Shown one piece after another: positions 15,718-24,053 of a DNA stretch of 40,815 nucleotides. The number at the start of each line of letters is the position of its first letter. Within the stretch, counting starts at the first letter, position 1. The position numbers and the translations under genes are program-made. The notes beneath the pieces are model-generated. The model did no database searches, was not told where the DNA came from, and worked only from the letters and a program-made list of their open reading frames with translations. This DNA is from Rubrimonas sp036770645 (lineage in GTDB: Bacteria > Pseudomonadota > Alphaproteobacteria > Rhodobacterales > Rhodobacteraceae): NCBI GenBank assembly GCA_036770645.1, contig DAIPIU010000024.1:1-40815 (forward strand), written 5' to 3'.

Positions 15718-16413
15718 ATGACGCAGGCCCCCATCGAACTGCACTACTGGCCGACGCCGAACGGCTGGAAGATCGCCATCGCGCTCGAGGAGCTCGGTCT
15801 TCCCTACGCCGTGCGCTATGTCGACATCGGCAGGGGCGACCAGTTCGACCCCGCCTTCCTCGCGATCTCGCCCAACAACCGCATGCCCGCCATCGTGGAT
15901 CCCGACGGCCCGGACGGCGCGCCGATCTCGATTTTCGAATCCGGGGCGATCCTGCAATACCTCGCCCGCAAGACCGGCCGCCTTGGCGGCGCGACCGAGC
16001 GCGAGCGCGTCGAGGTCGAGCAGTGGCTGATGTGGCAGATGGGGGGCGTCGGCCCGATGGCGGGGCAGGCGCACCATTTCCTGCACTACGCGCCCGAGCG
16101 CATCCCCTACGCCATGGACCGCTACCGCAACGAGGTCGAGCGTCTTTATGGCGTGCTCGACCGCCGCCTCGCCGACCGCGACCATGTCGCGGGGTTCTTC
16201 TCGATCGCCGACATCGCCATCTGGCCCTGGGCCCAGGGGTGGCAGCGGCAGGATCAGGACATCGCGCGCTTTCCCGCCATGAAGGCGTGGCTCGACCGGA
16301 TGTGGGCGCGCCCCGCGGTGCAGGCGGGGCGCGCGCTGGGCGCGGACCGGCGCATGGACATCGCCGCCGACAAGGACGCGCAGGCGGTGCTGTTCGGCCA
16401 GCGGGCGCGCTGA
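15718..16413 (+). CDS. Glutathione S-transferase, YfcG/Nu-class-like
   Basis: The 231-residue protein has an N-terminal thioredoxin-like domain (about 6-90) beginning LHYWPTPNGWKIAIALEELG. The TPNG turn is characteristic of the YfcG/YghU (Nu) branch, where a Thr or Asn rather than Tyr or Ser contacts glutathione. The SPNNRMPAIVD block and the ESGAILQYLA glutathione-site segment are intact, and an all-helical C-terminal domain (about 95-215) follows. Such enzymes act as glutathione-dependent disulfide oxidoreductases or peroxidases in the cytoplasm. GAGAGGAGA precedes the ATG. It probably shares the amidase transcript. Confidence 0.92.
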   Translation: MTQAPIELHYWPTPNGWKIAIALEELGLPYAVRYVDIGRGDQFDPAFLAISPNNRMPAIVDPDGPDGAPISIFESGAILQYLARKTGRLGGATERERVEVEQWLMWQMGGVGPMAGQAHHFLHYAPERIPYAMDRYRNEVERLYGVLDRRLADRDHVAGFFSIADIAIWPWAQGWQRQDQDIARFPAMKAWLDRMWARPAVQAGRALGADRRMDIAADKDAQAVLFGQRAR

Positions 16414-16452
16414 GCGCGGCCCGCGGTCCCGGCCGATCGGGTCCGCCGCCGC

Positions 16453-16692
16453 TCAGACCGGGGCCTCGACCCCCTTCTTCGCGCATTTGCGGCGATAGGC
16501 CTTGGCCCAGGCCCGGTAGCGCCCGAGCAGCGCCTGCTGGGTGGCGAGCATGCCGAGGAAGGCGCGCCGGGCCTTCTTGCCGTCCGCCCTGCCGAAGGCG
16601 CGCTTCTGCAGGCGCGTCATCGAGCAGGCGGTGCAATGGCCCTTGTCGGTGAAGTCGCAGACCCCGATGCAGGGTGAGGGCAGTTTCGCCAA
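16453..16692 (-). CDS. DUF1289 small cysteine-motif protein
   Basis: The 79-residue protein has the DUF1289 signature CIGVC (C8, C12) followed by GHCTAC (C20, C23), a compact cluster likely to bind a metal, then a basic helical tail rich in Arg, Lys and Ala. The start is TTG with GGAGG about 9 nt upstream. Function is unknown for the family. It converges with the glutathione transferase gene and diverges from psuK. Confidence 0.85.
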   Translation of the reverse strand: MAKLPSPCIGVCDFTDKGHCTACSMTRLQKRAFGRADGKKARRAFLGMLATQQALLGRYRAWAKAYRRKCAKKGVEAPV

Positions 16693-16787
16693 GGGTCGGT
16701 GCCTCCTTCGCCGGCGCGATCGCGCATCAGGGTGGCGCCGCGGCGCCGCGGCGGGGCTGCGACGCAGCGTCCCGGCCGGCGCGGCGC

Positions 16788-16816
16788 TTGCCGCAGGCGC
16801 GAAGCGGCGCCACGCT
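16788..16816 (+). promoter_or_regulatory. Candidate leaderless promoter for psuK
   Basis: TTGCCG, 17 bp, CACGCT, then 7 nt to the ATG at 16824. No Shine-Dalgarno sequence is present. The -10 match is poor; the call leans on spacing shared with hemC and the UbiH-family gene. Confidence 0.33.
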
Positions 16817-16823
16817 CCCGGCC

Positions 16824-17668
16824 ATGGATCGCACGCCGCATGTCGTCTGCTTCGGGGCCGCCCACTGGGACATCGTCGCCCGCGCCCGCGCCGGCGCGCG
16901 CGGGCCGGACACGCCGGGCCGGGTCGAAGCGCGGCCCGGGGGCGTGGCCCTGAACGTCGCGCTGGCGCTGGCCGCGCTGGGCGTCATGGCGACGCTGGTC
17001 GCCGCGGTCGGCGACGATGCCGAGGGGCGGGCGCTCATGGCGCTGCTGGCTGCCGCCGGGGTCGGCTGCTCGGCCATGCTGGTCTATCCGGGCCTGCCCA
17101 CCGGCCGCTATGTCGCCGTCGAACGCTCGGACGGCGAGCTTGCGGCCGCGGTGGCCGATCTCGCCGTGCTGGACGGCCTCGCGCCGGGGCATCTGGCGCT
17201 CGACGCCCTGCCGCCCGCCGACCTCTGGCTGGCCGAGGCGAACCTTCCGCCCGCCGTGCTGCGGGCGCTGGCCGCGCATGCGGGCCGCCCGGCGCTCTGG
17301 GCCGATGCGGCTTCGCAGGCAAAGGCCCCGCGCCTGCGTCCGCTCCTCGGCGCGCTCGACGGCCTCTACTGCAACCGCGCCGAGGCGGAGGCGATCTGCG
17401 CCGCCGGCCTCAACGCCGCCCGCCCGGCTGCCGAGGCGCTGCTGGCGCGCGGGGCGAAGCGCGCCGTGGTGACCGACGGGCCGCTGCCGGCGGCCGATGC
17501 AGGTGCGCATGGCGTCCGCATCCTGCGCCCCGAACCCGGCGCCGTGCGCTCGGTCACCGGCGCGGGCGACGCGCTGATCGCGGCGCATCTGGCCGCCATG
17601 CTGCGCGGGGCCGCGCCCGAGGCCGCGCTGGCCGCCGGGCTGGCCGCCGCGCGCCGCAAGGTGGCGGC

Positions 17669-17672
<4 letters not shown>
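16824..17672 (+). CDS. psuK: PfkB-family sugar kinase, probable pseudouridine kinase
   Basis: The 282-residue protein has the PfkB fold: an N-terminal GG-type substrate motif (PGGVALNVALALAALG, residues about 38-53) and the C-terminal TGAGDA box with catalytic base D249. PfkB proteins phosphorylate sugars or nucleosides. Pairing by a 4-bp overlap (GTGA) with the pseudouridine-5'-phosphate glycosidase gene makes pseudouridine the likely substrate, giving pseudouridine 5'-phosphate. It is slightly shorter than E. coli PsuK. An in-frame extension upstream exists, but the ATG giving MDRTPHVVCFG starts directly before the first beta strand. Confidence 0.85.
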
Positions 17673-18595
<923 letters not shown>

Positions 18596-18667
18596 GCGGC
18601 GCGCCGCTTCCGGCGCCGGGGCCGCGTCCGCGGGGGGCCGGGTCCCGCCCGGATCGCGCGCCCGCTC

Positions 18668-18696
18668 TGGACCGCGCCGCGGCGCGGGGCTAGGAA
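18668..18696 (+). promoter_or_regulatory. Candidate promoter upstream of the small gene and murA
   Basis: TGGACC, 17 bp, TAGGAA, then 8 nt to the ATG at 18705. The TAGG-type -10 box resembles that of the tRNA-Thr promoter in this window. It may drive the small gene, murA and DUF2948 together. Confidence 0.42.
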
Positions 18697-18704
18697 CCCC
18701 CGCC

Positions 18705-18896
18705 ATGGACGATGCGCGCGACAGCCCCCGGGCGGCGGAGCGGCAGCGGCGGCTGGCCGAGGCGCTGCGCGCCAACCTGCGACGGCGCAAGGCCCGCGCG
18801 CGGGCGGCCGGAGCCGGCGACCCGGACGCCGCGCTGCGCCCCGATGCCCTGCCCCCCGATGCCCCGAGCCCGGCCGCCGGCCGCGACGATTCCTGA
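18705..18896 (+). CDS. Small charged protein of unknown function upstream of murA
   Basis: The 63-residue product has a strongly basic helical first half (AERQRRLAEALRANLRRRKARARA) and a Pro/Asp-rich tail. Small proteins with this RLAEALRANLRRRKAQ pattern are known next to murA in other alphaproteobacteria, which supports a real gene; the role is unknown and binding to nucleic acid or membrane is only a guess. The ATG has no good ribosome site apart from AGGA 11 nt upstream, and it sits 8 nt after a predicted -10 box. murA begins 12 bp after its stop. Confidence 0.6.
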   Translation: MDDARDSPRAAERQRRLAEALRANLRRRKARARAAGAGDPDAALRPDALPPDAPSPAAGRDDS

Positions 18897-18908
18897 AAGG
18901 AACGCCCC

Positions 18909-20174
18909 ATGGACAGGATCGCGGTCACCGGCGGCGCGCCGCTGCATGGCGAGATCGCCGTGTCGGGCGCCAAGAACGCCTGCCTCGCGCTCATGCCCGC
19001 GGCGCTGCTGACCGACGAGCCGCTGACGCTGACCAACTGCCCGCGGCTGGCCGACATCGCCACCATGCGCCAGCTTCTCGAAAGCCTCGGCTGCGAGGTC
19101 GCGGCGCTGCAGCAGGGCAGGGCGCTGACCATCGGGGCCGAGCGCATCGCCAGCCGCACGGCGCATTACGACATCGTGCGCAAGATGCGCGCCTCGATCC
19201 TGGTGCTGGGGCCGCTGCTGGCGCGCGAAGGCGCGGCCGTGGTCTCGCTGCCCGGCGGCTGCGCCATCGGGGCCCGTCCGGTCGACCTGCACCTGCGGGG
19301 TCTCGCGGCGATGGGCGCGGCGCTGGAACTGCGCGACGGCTATGTGCACGCCGAGGCCCCCGGGGGCCTGCGCGGGGCCGACATCGCCTTTCCCTTCGTG
19401 TCGGTCGGCGCGACCGAGAACCTGATGATGGCCGCGACGCTGGCCCGCGGGGCGACCACGCTGCGCAACGCGGCGCGCGAGCCCGAGATCGTCGATCTCG
19501 CCCGCTGCCTGCGCGCCATGGGCGCGACCATCCGCGGCGAGGGCGGGGACGTCATCGAGATCGAGGGCGCGGGCCGCCTGCACGGCGCGACGCACCGCGT
19601 GATCCCCGACCGCATCGAGCTGGGCACCTACATGCTCGCCCCCGCCATCGCCGGCGGCGAGGTCGAGCTGCTGGGCGGCGACCGCGCCTTGGTCGGGGCG
19701 CTGGTCGACCTGCTCGAGGCGGCGGATGTCGCGGTCGAGGACACGCCGCGCGGCCTCAAGGTGCGCCGCCGCAACGGGGCGGTGCATCCGATGCGGGTGG
19801 CGACCGAGCCGTTCCCCGGCTTTCCCACCGACCTGCAGGCCCAGCTCATGGCGCTGCTGACCCAGGCCGACGGCGAAAGCCTGATCGAGGAGCGCATCTT
19901 CGAGAACCGCTTCATGCATGTGCCCGAGCTGACCCGCATGGGGGCCGACATCGCGGTGCATGGCGGCGAGGCGCGGATCCGCGGCGCGACCCGGCTGCGC
20001 GGGGCACCGGTCATGGCCTCGGACCTGCGCGCCTCGGCCGGGCTGATCCTCGCCGCGCTCGCCGCCGAGGGCGAGACAGTCATCAGCCGCGTCTACCACC
20101 TCGACCGCGGCTACGAGCGGGTCGAGGACAAGCTGTCGGCCTGCGGCGCGCGCATCGCGCGGCTGAGGGACTGA
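18909..20174 (+). CDS. murA: UDP-N-acetylglucosamine 1-carboxyvinyltransferase
   Basis: The 421-residue cytoplasmic enzyme transfers enolpyruvate from PEP to UDP-GlcNAc, the first committed step of peptidoglycan synthesis. K22-N23 (SGAKNA), the C118 loop (PGGCAIGARPVDLH), PDRIELGTYM and the C-terminal HLDRGYERVEDKL block are intact. C118 is the residue fosfomycin alkylates, so the target is of the sensitive Cys type. GAAAGGAACGCCCC precedes the ATG. DUF2948 follows 4 bp later, so the two are almost certainly cotranscribed. Confidence 0.97.
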   Translation: MDRIAVTGGAPLHGEIAVSGAKNACLALMPAALLTDEPLTLTNCPRLADIATMRQLLESLGCEVAALQQGRALTIGAERIASRTAHYDIVRKMRASILVLGPLLAREGAAVVSLPGGCAIGARPVDLHLRGLAAMGAALELRDGYVHAEAPGGLRGADIAFPFVSVGATENLMMAATLARGATTLRNAAREPEIVDLARCLRAMGATIRGEGGDVIEIEGAGRLHGATHRVIPDRIELGTYMLAPAIAGGEVELLGGDRALVGALVDLLEAADVAVEDTPRGLKVRRRNGAVHPMRVATEPFPGFPTDLQAQLMALLTQADGESLIEERIFENRFMHVPELTRMGADIAVHGGEARIRGATRLRGAPVMASDLRASAGLILAALAAEGETVISRVYHLDRGYERVEDKLSACGARIARLRD

Positions 20175-20178
20175 CGCC

Positions 20179-20670
20179 ATGGCCGGGGATGGCGACGCCC
20201 GATTCGCCGACGGGGAACCGGATCGCCCGCTGCGGCTGGCGGCCGAGGGCGCGGCGGACCTGCCCGTGCTCGCCGCGCTGCTGCAGGATGCGGCGGGGCT
20301 GGTCGGCGAGGCGGCGTATCTCGCGCGCAAGCGCCGCTTCGTCGCGCTGCTCAACCGCTTCCGCTGGGAGGACAAGCCGGCGGCCGAGCGCGCGGGCCGC
20401 CCCTACCAGCGGGTGCGCAGCGCGCTGGCCGTGGAGGGCGTGCTGGCGGCCCGCTTCCGCGGCCTGCGGCGCGACGACCGCGACGCGGCCTACAGCCTGC
20501 TGGATATCGCCTTCGATCCGGGCGGGGACGGGGCCGGCACGCTGCGCCTCGTGCTGGCGGGCGGCGGCGAGATCGCGCTGTCGGTCGAGGCGGTGGACGT
20601 CGCGCTCAGCGACCTGTCGCGCCCATGGATCGCCCGGGCCGCGCCCAGCCACCCCGACGACGCGGCCTGA
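20179..20670 (+). CDS. DUF2948 family protein
   Basis: The 163-residue protein carries the hallmarks of DUF2948: ARKRRFVALLNRFRWED, RVRSALAVEGVLAARFRG and a C-terminal beta-rich part ending in DVALSDLSRPW. No catalytic motif, signal peptide or membrane helix is visible, and the function is unknown. The family is typically next to murA in Rhodobacterales, often with hisD following; here dnaA converges instead, so hisD is not in the usual place. The ATG is 4 bp after the murA stop. Confidence 0.85.
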   Translation: MAGDGDARFADGEPDRPLRLAAEGAADLPVLAALLQDAAGLVGEAAYLARKRRFVALLNRFRWEDKPAAERAGRPYQRVRSALAVEGVLAARFRGLRRDDRDAAYSLLDIAFDPGGDGAGTLRLVLAGGGEIALSVEAVDVALSDLSRPWIARAAPSHPDDAA

Positions 20671-20677
20671 CGCGGGG

Positions 20678-20698
20678 GCGCGCCGCGGGCCGGCGCGC
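20678..20698. terminator. GC hairpin between convergent DUF2948 and dnaA
   Basis: GCGCGCCG at 20678-20685 pairs with CGGCGCGC at 20691-20698 around a 5-nt loop, in the 36-bp gap between the two stop codons. It lacks a T-run on either strand. Confidence 0.45.
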
Positions 20699-20706
20699 GC
20701 GCCGGA

Positions 20707-22059
20707 TCAGGCCTCGAGCATCCGGCGCAGCAGTTCCAGATCCTCGGCGATCGAGGCGTCGGTCTCGGACAGCTGCTCGATCTTGCGCACGGCATGCATG
20801 ACGGTGGTGTGGTCGCGCCCCCCGAAGCGGCGGCCGATCTCGGGCAGCGACTTCGCGGTCAGCGTCTTGGCCAGATACATCGCCACCTGACGCGGCCGGG
20901 CCACGGCGCGCGCCCGCCGGGCCGAGGTCATGTCGCTGAGCCGCAGGCAGTAGTGATCGGCGACGCGGCGCATGATCTCCTCGATGGTCACCTTGCGGTC
21001 GTGCTGCTTGATGAGGTCGGACAGGCATTCCTGCGCCACCTCCAGCGTGACCGGCCGTCCGACCAGCGTCGCGAAGGCCACCAGCCGCGTCAGCGCCCCC
21101 TCCAGCACGCGCACGTTCGACACGATGCGGTGCGCGAGGAAGGCGAGCACCTTGGCCTCGATCTCGAGGCCCGGGTTGGCGGCCGTGGCGCCCTCGGCCT
21201 TGGCCTGCAGGATCCCCAGCCGCAGCTCGTAGGTCGTGGGGTGGATGTCGGCCACGAGGCCCCATTGCAGGCGCGAGCGGATGCGCTCCTCCAGCCCGTC
21301 GATCTCGCCCGGGGCGCGGTCGGCCGAGATGACGATCTGCTTGCCCGCGTCGATCAGCGCGTTGAAGGTGTGGAAGAACTCCTCCTGCGTGCTGTCCTTT
21401 CCGGCGATGAACTGCACGTCGTCGACCATCAGCACGTCGACCGAGCGGAACTCCTGCTTGAAGCCGAGTGTATCCTTCGAGCGAAGGGCGCGGATGAAGC
21501 GGTACATGAACTGTTCGGCCGAAAGATACAGCACCTTCTTCTTCGGCGTGAGCTGGTGGATGCGCCAGGCGATGGCGTGCATCAGGTGGGTCTTGCCGAG
21601 GCCCACGCCCCCGTGGAGGAACACGGGGTTGTAGGCGATCTGGTCGCCCTCCGCGACGCGCCGCGCCGCGGCATGGGCCAGCTCGTTGGGCTTGCCGACC
21701 ACGAAGGTCTCGAAGGTGAAGCGCCCGTCCAGCGGGGCCGAGGCGACCTCCTCCGACGCCGGCGCGGCATCGGCCGCGGCGGGCGCGGCGCTGCCCTGCG
21801 GCGCGGTCGTCACGACGACGCGCTCTACCGGCATCCGCGCGGCGCGCATCACCGCGAGGATGTCGGCGGCATAGGTGCGCTCGACGTAATCCGCGGCGAA
21901 GCCGGTGGGCGCGGCCAGCCGCCCGACGCCGTTCTCCAGCGACACGAAGGACAGCGGCGCGATCCAGCGCGCATGGGCGGCGGCCCCGATGGCGGTCTTG
22001 AGACCGTCGGCGACGCAGCCCCAGTCGGCGCGCGCGCCGTCACCCCTCGCCTGACCCAC
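20707..22059 (-). CDS. dnaA: Chromosomal replication initiator protein DnaA
   Basis: The 450-residue protein binds DnaA boxes and opens oriC. Domain I (about 12-85) has the conserved HARWIAPLSFVSLENG; a short Ala-rich linker (about 86-112) is domain II; the AAA+ domain III has Walker A GGVGLGKT (150-157) and Walker B VLMVDD (209-214); domain IV ends with GRDHTTVMHAV (from 414), the DNA-binding signature. The start is a GTG preceded by GAGGGAGGGGCC; the frame is open for 136 more codons upstream, but that part overlaps the rhodanese gene. It lies 68 bp after the rhodanese gene, and no promoter was seen in that gap. Confidence 0.96.
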   Translation of the reverse strand: MGQARGDGARADWGCVADGLKTAIGAAAHARWIAPLSFVSLENGVGRLAAPTGFAADYVERTYAADILAVMRAARMPVERVVVTTAPQGSAAPAAADAAPASEEVASAPLDGRFTFETFVVGKPNELAHAAARRVAEGDQIAYNPVFLHGGVGLGKTHLMHAIAWRIHQLTPKKKVLYLSAEQFMYRFIRALRSKDTLGFKQEFRSVDVLMVDDVQFIAGKDSTQEEFFHTFNALIDAGKQIVISADRAPGEIDGLEERIRSRLQWGLVADIHPTTYELRLGILQAKAEGATAANPGLEIEAKVLAFLAHRIVSNVRVLEGALTRLVAFATLVGRPVTLEVAQECLSDLIKQHDRKVTIEEIMRRVADHYCLRLSDMTSARRARAVARPRQVAMYLAKTLTAKSLPEIGRRFGGRDHTTVMHAVRKIEQLSETDASIAEDLELLRRMLEA

Positions 22060-22127
22060 GGCCCCTCCCTCTCGCGCCCCCGAGCCGGGCGTCTCCGTCT
22101 GCGCCGCCGCCGCGGCCGGCCGCAAGC

Positions 22128-22577
22128 TCACCCCTGGCGCCAGGGCAGGCCGCGGACCTTCCAGCCCGAGACCGTGCCGCGCCGCCCGGCGGCATCGAGA
22201 CCGCCTTCGAATCCCTCGAGCACGTTCACGCAGGCGATGTCCTCGCCGCGCGCCGCGAAATGCGCCGCCATGGCCTGCGCCGCGTCGTGCGAGCGGGCCC
22301 CGGACCGGCAGATGAAATACAGCGACCGCGCCCCGGCCGCCCGCGCGGCCGCGTCGACCATGGCGGCGAAGCGCGGGTTCTCGGCCATGTCGGGAAAGCG
22401 CCGCCATTCGATGAAGGCGACCTGCTTGCCGAGACCGTCGAGGTCCGGCGCGCCGACGAAGGTCCATTCCGCCGCCGTGCGCACGTCGATCAGCGCCGCG
22501 TCCGGCCTCGAGGTCAGCGCCTCCCAGGCCTCGGCCGGGGACGCGGTCCCGATCGCGTCGCGCGCTGCGCTCGCCAT
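22128..22577 (-). CDS. Rhodanese-domain protein
   Basis: The 149-residue protein is a single rhodanese domain with the active-site loop C90-RSGARS, an N-terminal ALIDVRTAAEWTFVGAPDL block and the C-terminal VLEGFEGGLD. It would carry sulfur as a cysteine persulfide in the cytoplasm; acceptor unknown. The ATG giving MASAARD was chosen; a GGGGA lies about 9 nt upstream, and the longer frame runs through the promoter region. It sits directly upstream of dnaA on the same strand and may share its transcript. Confidence 0.88.
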   Translation of the reverse strand: MASAARDAIGTASPAEAWEALTSRPDAALIDVRTAAEWTFVGAPDLDGLGKQVAFIEWRRFPDMAENPRFAAMVDAAARAAGARSLYFICRSGARSHDAAQAMAAHFAARGEDIACVNVLEGFEGGLDAAGRRGTVSGWKVRGLPWRQG

Positions 22578-22619
22578 AGCTGCGTCCCCACTTTGTCCGG
22601 CCCGACTCGCAGCCCCGAC

Positions 22620-22647
22620 ATTAAGGGGTGAGCCGGCGGCCTCGCAA
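22620..22647 (-). promoter_or_regulatory. Candidate promoter for rhodanese-dnaA
   Basis: On the minus strand, TTGCGA (22647-22642), 16 bp, CTTAAT (22625-22620). The predicted start near 22613 leaves about 36 nt before the rhodanese ATG. A GACTC site at 22604-22608 falls just after this start. Confidence 0.48.
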
Positions 22648-22712
22648 GACAAACTCAACCCCTGCAAAGTCGCGATGCATAGCCATCTTTGAGTCGGGCC
22701 AAAGGATTGAAG

Positions 22713-22749
22713 TAAAAGAAAAGCGCCGACACCCAACGGGATGCGGCGC
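22713..22749 (-). terminator. Intrinsic (Rho-independent) terminator
   Basis: On the minus strand, GCGCCG pairs with CGGCGC around an inner CCC-GTT-GGG stem, followed directly by TTTTCTTTT. It is the only classic U-tract terminator noticed in the window. It would stop both rpsT read-through and the candidate small RNA. Confidence 0.8.
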
Positions 22750-22789
22750 GTCGTCGATAAGGCCGTATATCACTACGGCGTCGCAGGCT
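22713..22789 (-). ncRNA. Candidate small RNA between rpsT and rhodanese-dnaA
   Basis: A predicted transcript of about 77 nt starts some 6 nt after a TTGCGA-N17-TATGGT promoter and ends at a U-tract terminator. Its first hairpin is GCCGTA, loop GTGATA, TACGGC (22779-22762); the second is the terminator stem (22749-22723). About 12 nt of single-stranded CUUAUCGACGA-like sequence separates them and could pair with targets. No ribosome site or frame lies inside. It does not resemble 4.5S, 6S or tmRNA. The alternative is an attenuated leader for rhodanese-dnaA or the processed 3' end of the rpsT mRNA. Confidence 0.5.
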
Positions 22790-22794
22790 TGCAA

Positions 22795-22823
22795 ACCATA
22801 CAAATTGGGCAGCTGAGTCGCAA
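22795..22823 (-). promoter_or_regulatory. Promoter of the candidate small RNA
   Basis: On the minus strand, TTGCGA (22823-22818), 17 bp, TATGGT (22800-22795): four of six matches in each hexamer with ideal spacing. A GAGTC site at 22815-22819 overlaps the -35 box. Confidence 0.55.
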
Positions 22824-22852
22824 CGGGGCGAAAAACGGAACGCGACGAAAGC

Positions 22853-22872
22853 GTGTCGGAACGGTGTCGGAA
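22853..22872. repeat. Tandem 9-bp repeat
   Basis: GTGTCGGAA occurs at 22853-22861 and again at 22864-22872, an 11-bp period that puts both copies on the same helix face. It lies just after the rpsT stop, upstream of the small RNA promoter. Confidence 0.5.
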
Positions 22873-22885
22873 GCGCGACGACCGG

Positions 22886-23155
22886 TCAGAGCGCCTGCAT
22901 CACCTTCACCCGGCCGGCGAGGCGCGCCACCTTGCGGCTGGCGGTGTTGGCGTGCAGCACGCCGCGCGCCGCGCCCCGCATGATCTCCGGCTGCGCCTCC
23001 TTCAGCGCCTCGCGCGCCGCGACCGCGTCGCCGCCCTTGATGGCGTCCTCGACCTTGCGGATGAAGGTGCGGATGCGCGACTTGCGCGCCGCGTTGACGG
23101 CGGTGCGCTTGGCGATCTGCAGGACGCGCTTCTTGGCGGACGGCGTGTTGGCCAT
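22886..23155 (-). CDS. rpsT: 30S ribosomal protein S20
   Basis: The 89-residue basic protein binds 16S rRNA in the small subunit. MANTPSAKKRVLQIAKRTAVNAARKSRIRT at the N-terminus and the C-terminal GVLHANTASRKVARLAGRV block are standard for S20. Length is typical (86-90). The ATG is preceded by CGGGTATTCC, a weak ribosome site. A good promoter lies 39-68 bp upstream, and the nearest terminator is 137 nt past the stop, giving an unusually long possible 3' untranslated region. Confidence 0.97.
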   Translation of the reverse strand: MANTPSAKKRVLQIAKRTAVNAARKSRIRTFIRKVEDAIKGGDAVAAREALKEAQPEIMRGAARGVLHANTASRKVARLAGRVKVMQAL

Positions 23156-23193
23156 GGAATACCCGTGACGTGGCTTCGGACGACAGAGCGCGG

Positions 23194-23223
23194 CTGATAC
23201 ACGCCGCGCCCGCGCCGCGTCAA
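23194..23223 (-). promoter_or_regulatory. rpsT promoter
   Basis: On the minus strand, TTGACG (23223-23218), 18 bp, TATCAG (23199-23194): five and four matches to consensus. The predicted start near 23187 gives a leader of about 32 nt. It lies in the gap between echA and rpsT. Confidence 0.65.
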
Positions 23224-23243
23224 GGTCGGGCCGCGCGCGGCGC

Positions 23244-24020
23244 TCAGCGATCCTTGAAGTGCGGCTGGCGCTTCTCGGCGAAGGCGGCCATGCCCTCCTT
23301 CTGGTCCTCGGTGGCGAACAGGGCATGGAACAGCCGCCGCTCGAAGCGCACGCCCTCCGACAGCGTGGTCTCGTAGGCGCGGTTCACGGATTCCTTGGCC
23401 GCGAGAACGGCGACGGCCGACTTGGCGGCGATCTTGGCCGCGACCGCGACGGCCTCCTCGACCAGGTCGCCCGCCGGCACCACGCGGCTGACGAGGCCCG
23501 CGCGCTCGGCTTCGGCCGCATCCATGAAGCGGCCCGTGAGGTTCATCTCCATGGCCTTGGACTTGCCGACGAAGCGCGTCAGGCGCTGCGTGCCGCCCGC
23601 CCCGGCCATCACGCCGAGGTTGATCTCGGGCTGGCCGAACTTGGCGGTGTCGGCGGCCAGGATGAAGTCGCACATCATCGCCAGCTCGCAGCCCCCGCCC
23701 AGCGCATAGCCCGCGACCGCGGCGATGACCGGCTTGCGGGTGCGGGCGGCGGCCTCCCAGTTGGCGGTGATGAAATCCTCGCGGAAGGCGTCGACGAAGC
23801 TTTTCGCCTGCATCTCCTTGATGTCGGCCCCGGCGGCGAAGGCCTTGTCGGATCCGGTGATCACGATGGCGCCCACGTTGTCGTCGGCGTCGAAACGGGC
23901 CAGCGCGTCCGACAGCTCGTCCATCAGCTGCGCGTTCAGCGCGTTCATGGCCTCGGGCCGGTCGAGGCGGATGAGGCCGACGTGGTCGCGGGTCTCGACG
24001 ATCAGGGTCTCGTAGGCCAT
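23244..24020 (-). CDS. Enoyl-CoA hydratase
   Basis: The 258-residue crotonase-fold protein hydrates trans-2-enoyl-CoA in fatty acid beta-oxidation. The oxyanion-hole segment AFAAGADIKEM, GYALGGGCELAMMCD with catalytic E112 and FGQPEI with E132 match short-chain hydratases closely. The usual GxxPGAGG turn reads GVMAGAGG here (A139 for Pro). Length equals mitochondrial-type enzymes without the transit peptide. GGAG lies 8 nt before the ATG. It is between mutM and rpsT on the same strand with its own predicted promoter. Confidence 0.93.
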   Translation of the reverse strand: MAYETLIVETRDHVGLIRLDRPEAMNALNAQLMDELSDALARFDADDNVGAIVITGSDKAFAAGADIKEMQAKSFVDAFREDFITANWEAAARTRKPVIAAVAGYALGGGCELAMMCDFILAADTAKFGQPEINLGVMAGAGGTQRLTRFVGKSKAMEMNLTGRFMDAAEAERAGLVSRVVPAGDLVEEAVAVAAKIAAKSAVAVLAAKESVNRAYETTLSEGVRFERRLFHALFATEDQKEGMAAFAEKRQPHFKDR

Positions 24021-24053
24021 GGGGCGCTCCGGTTCGCTTCGCCAGCCCGCAGG

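Larger units (their letters stand above)
22578..22885. other. 308-bp intergenic region between rpsT and the rhodanese-dnaA pair
   Basis: This is the longest stretch without a protein gene and is clearly richer in A and T than its surroundings. Read on the minus strand from the rpsT stop it holds two tandem 9-bp repeats, a promoter (22823-22795), a two-hairpin RNA ending in an intrinsic terminator (22789-22713), and a second promoter (22647-22620) pointing at the rhodanese gene. It also carries GANTC sites at 22604, 22691 and 22815. No convincing DnaA box (TTATCCACA) or reading frame with a ribosome site was found. Confidence 0.7.

Noticed and set aside
14235..15734. Upstream 500-codon extension of the UbiH-family frame
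   Set aside because: It runs antisense through the amidase gene, is Arg-rich and lacks any domain; the real protein starts at 14234.
22741..22780. TTATCGACG (minus strand) as a DnaA box marking oriC
   Set aside because: Two mismatches to TTATCCACA and no second box nearby; an origin cannot be claimed. It lies inside the candidate small RNA.
22621..22816. Short plus-strand and minus-strand frames in the rpsT-rhodanese gap
   Set aside because: No ribosome sites, skewed composition, and they cross the terminator and both promoters.
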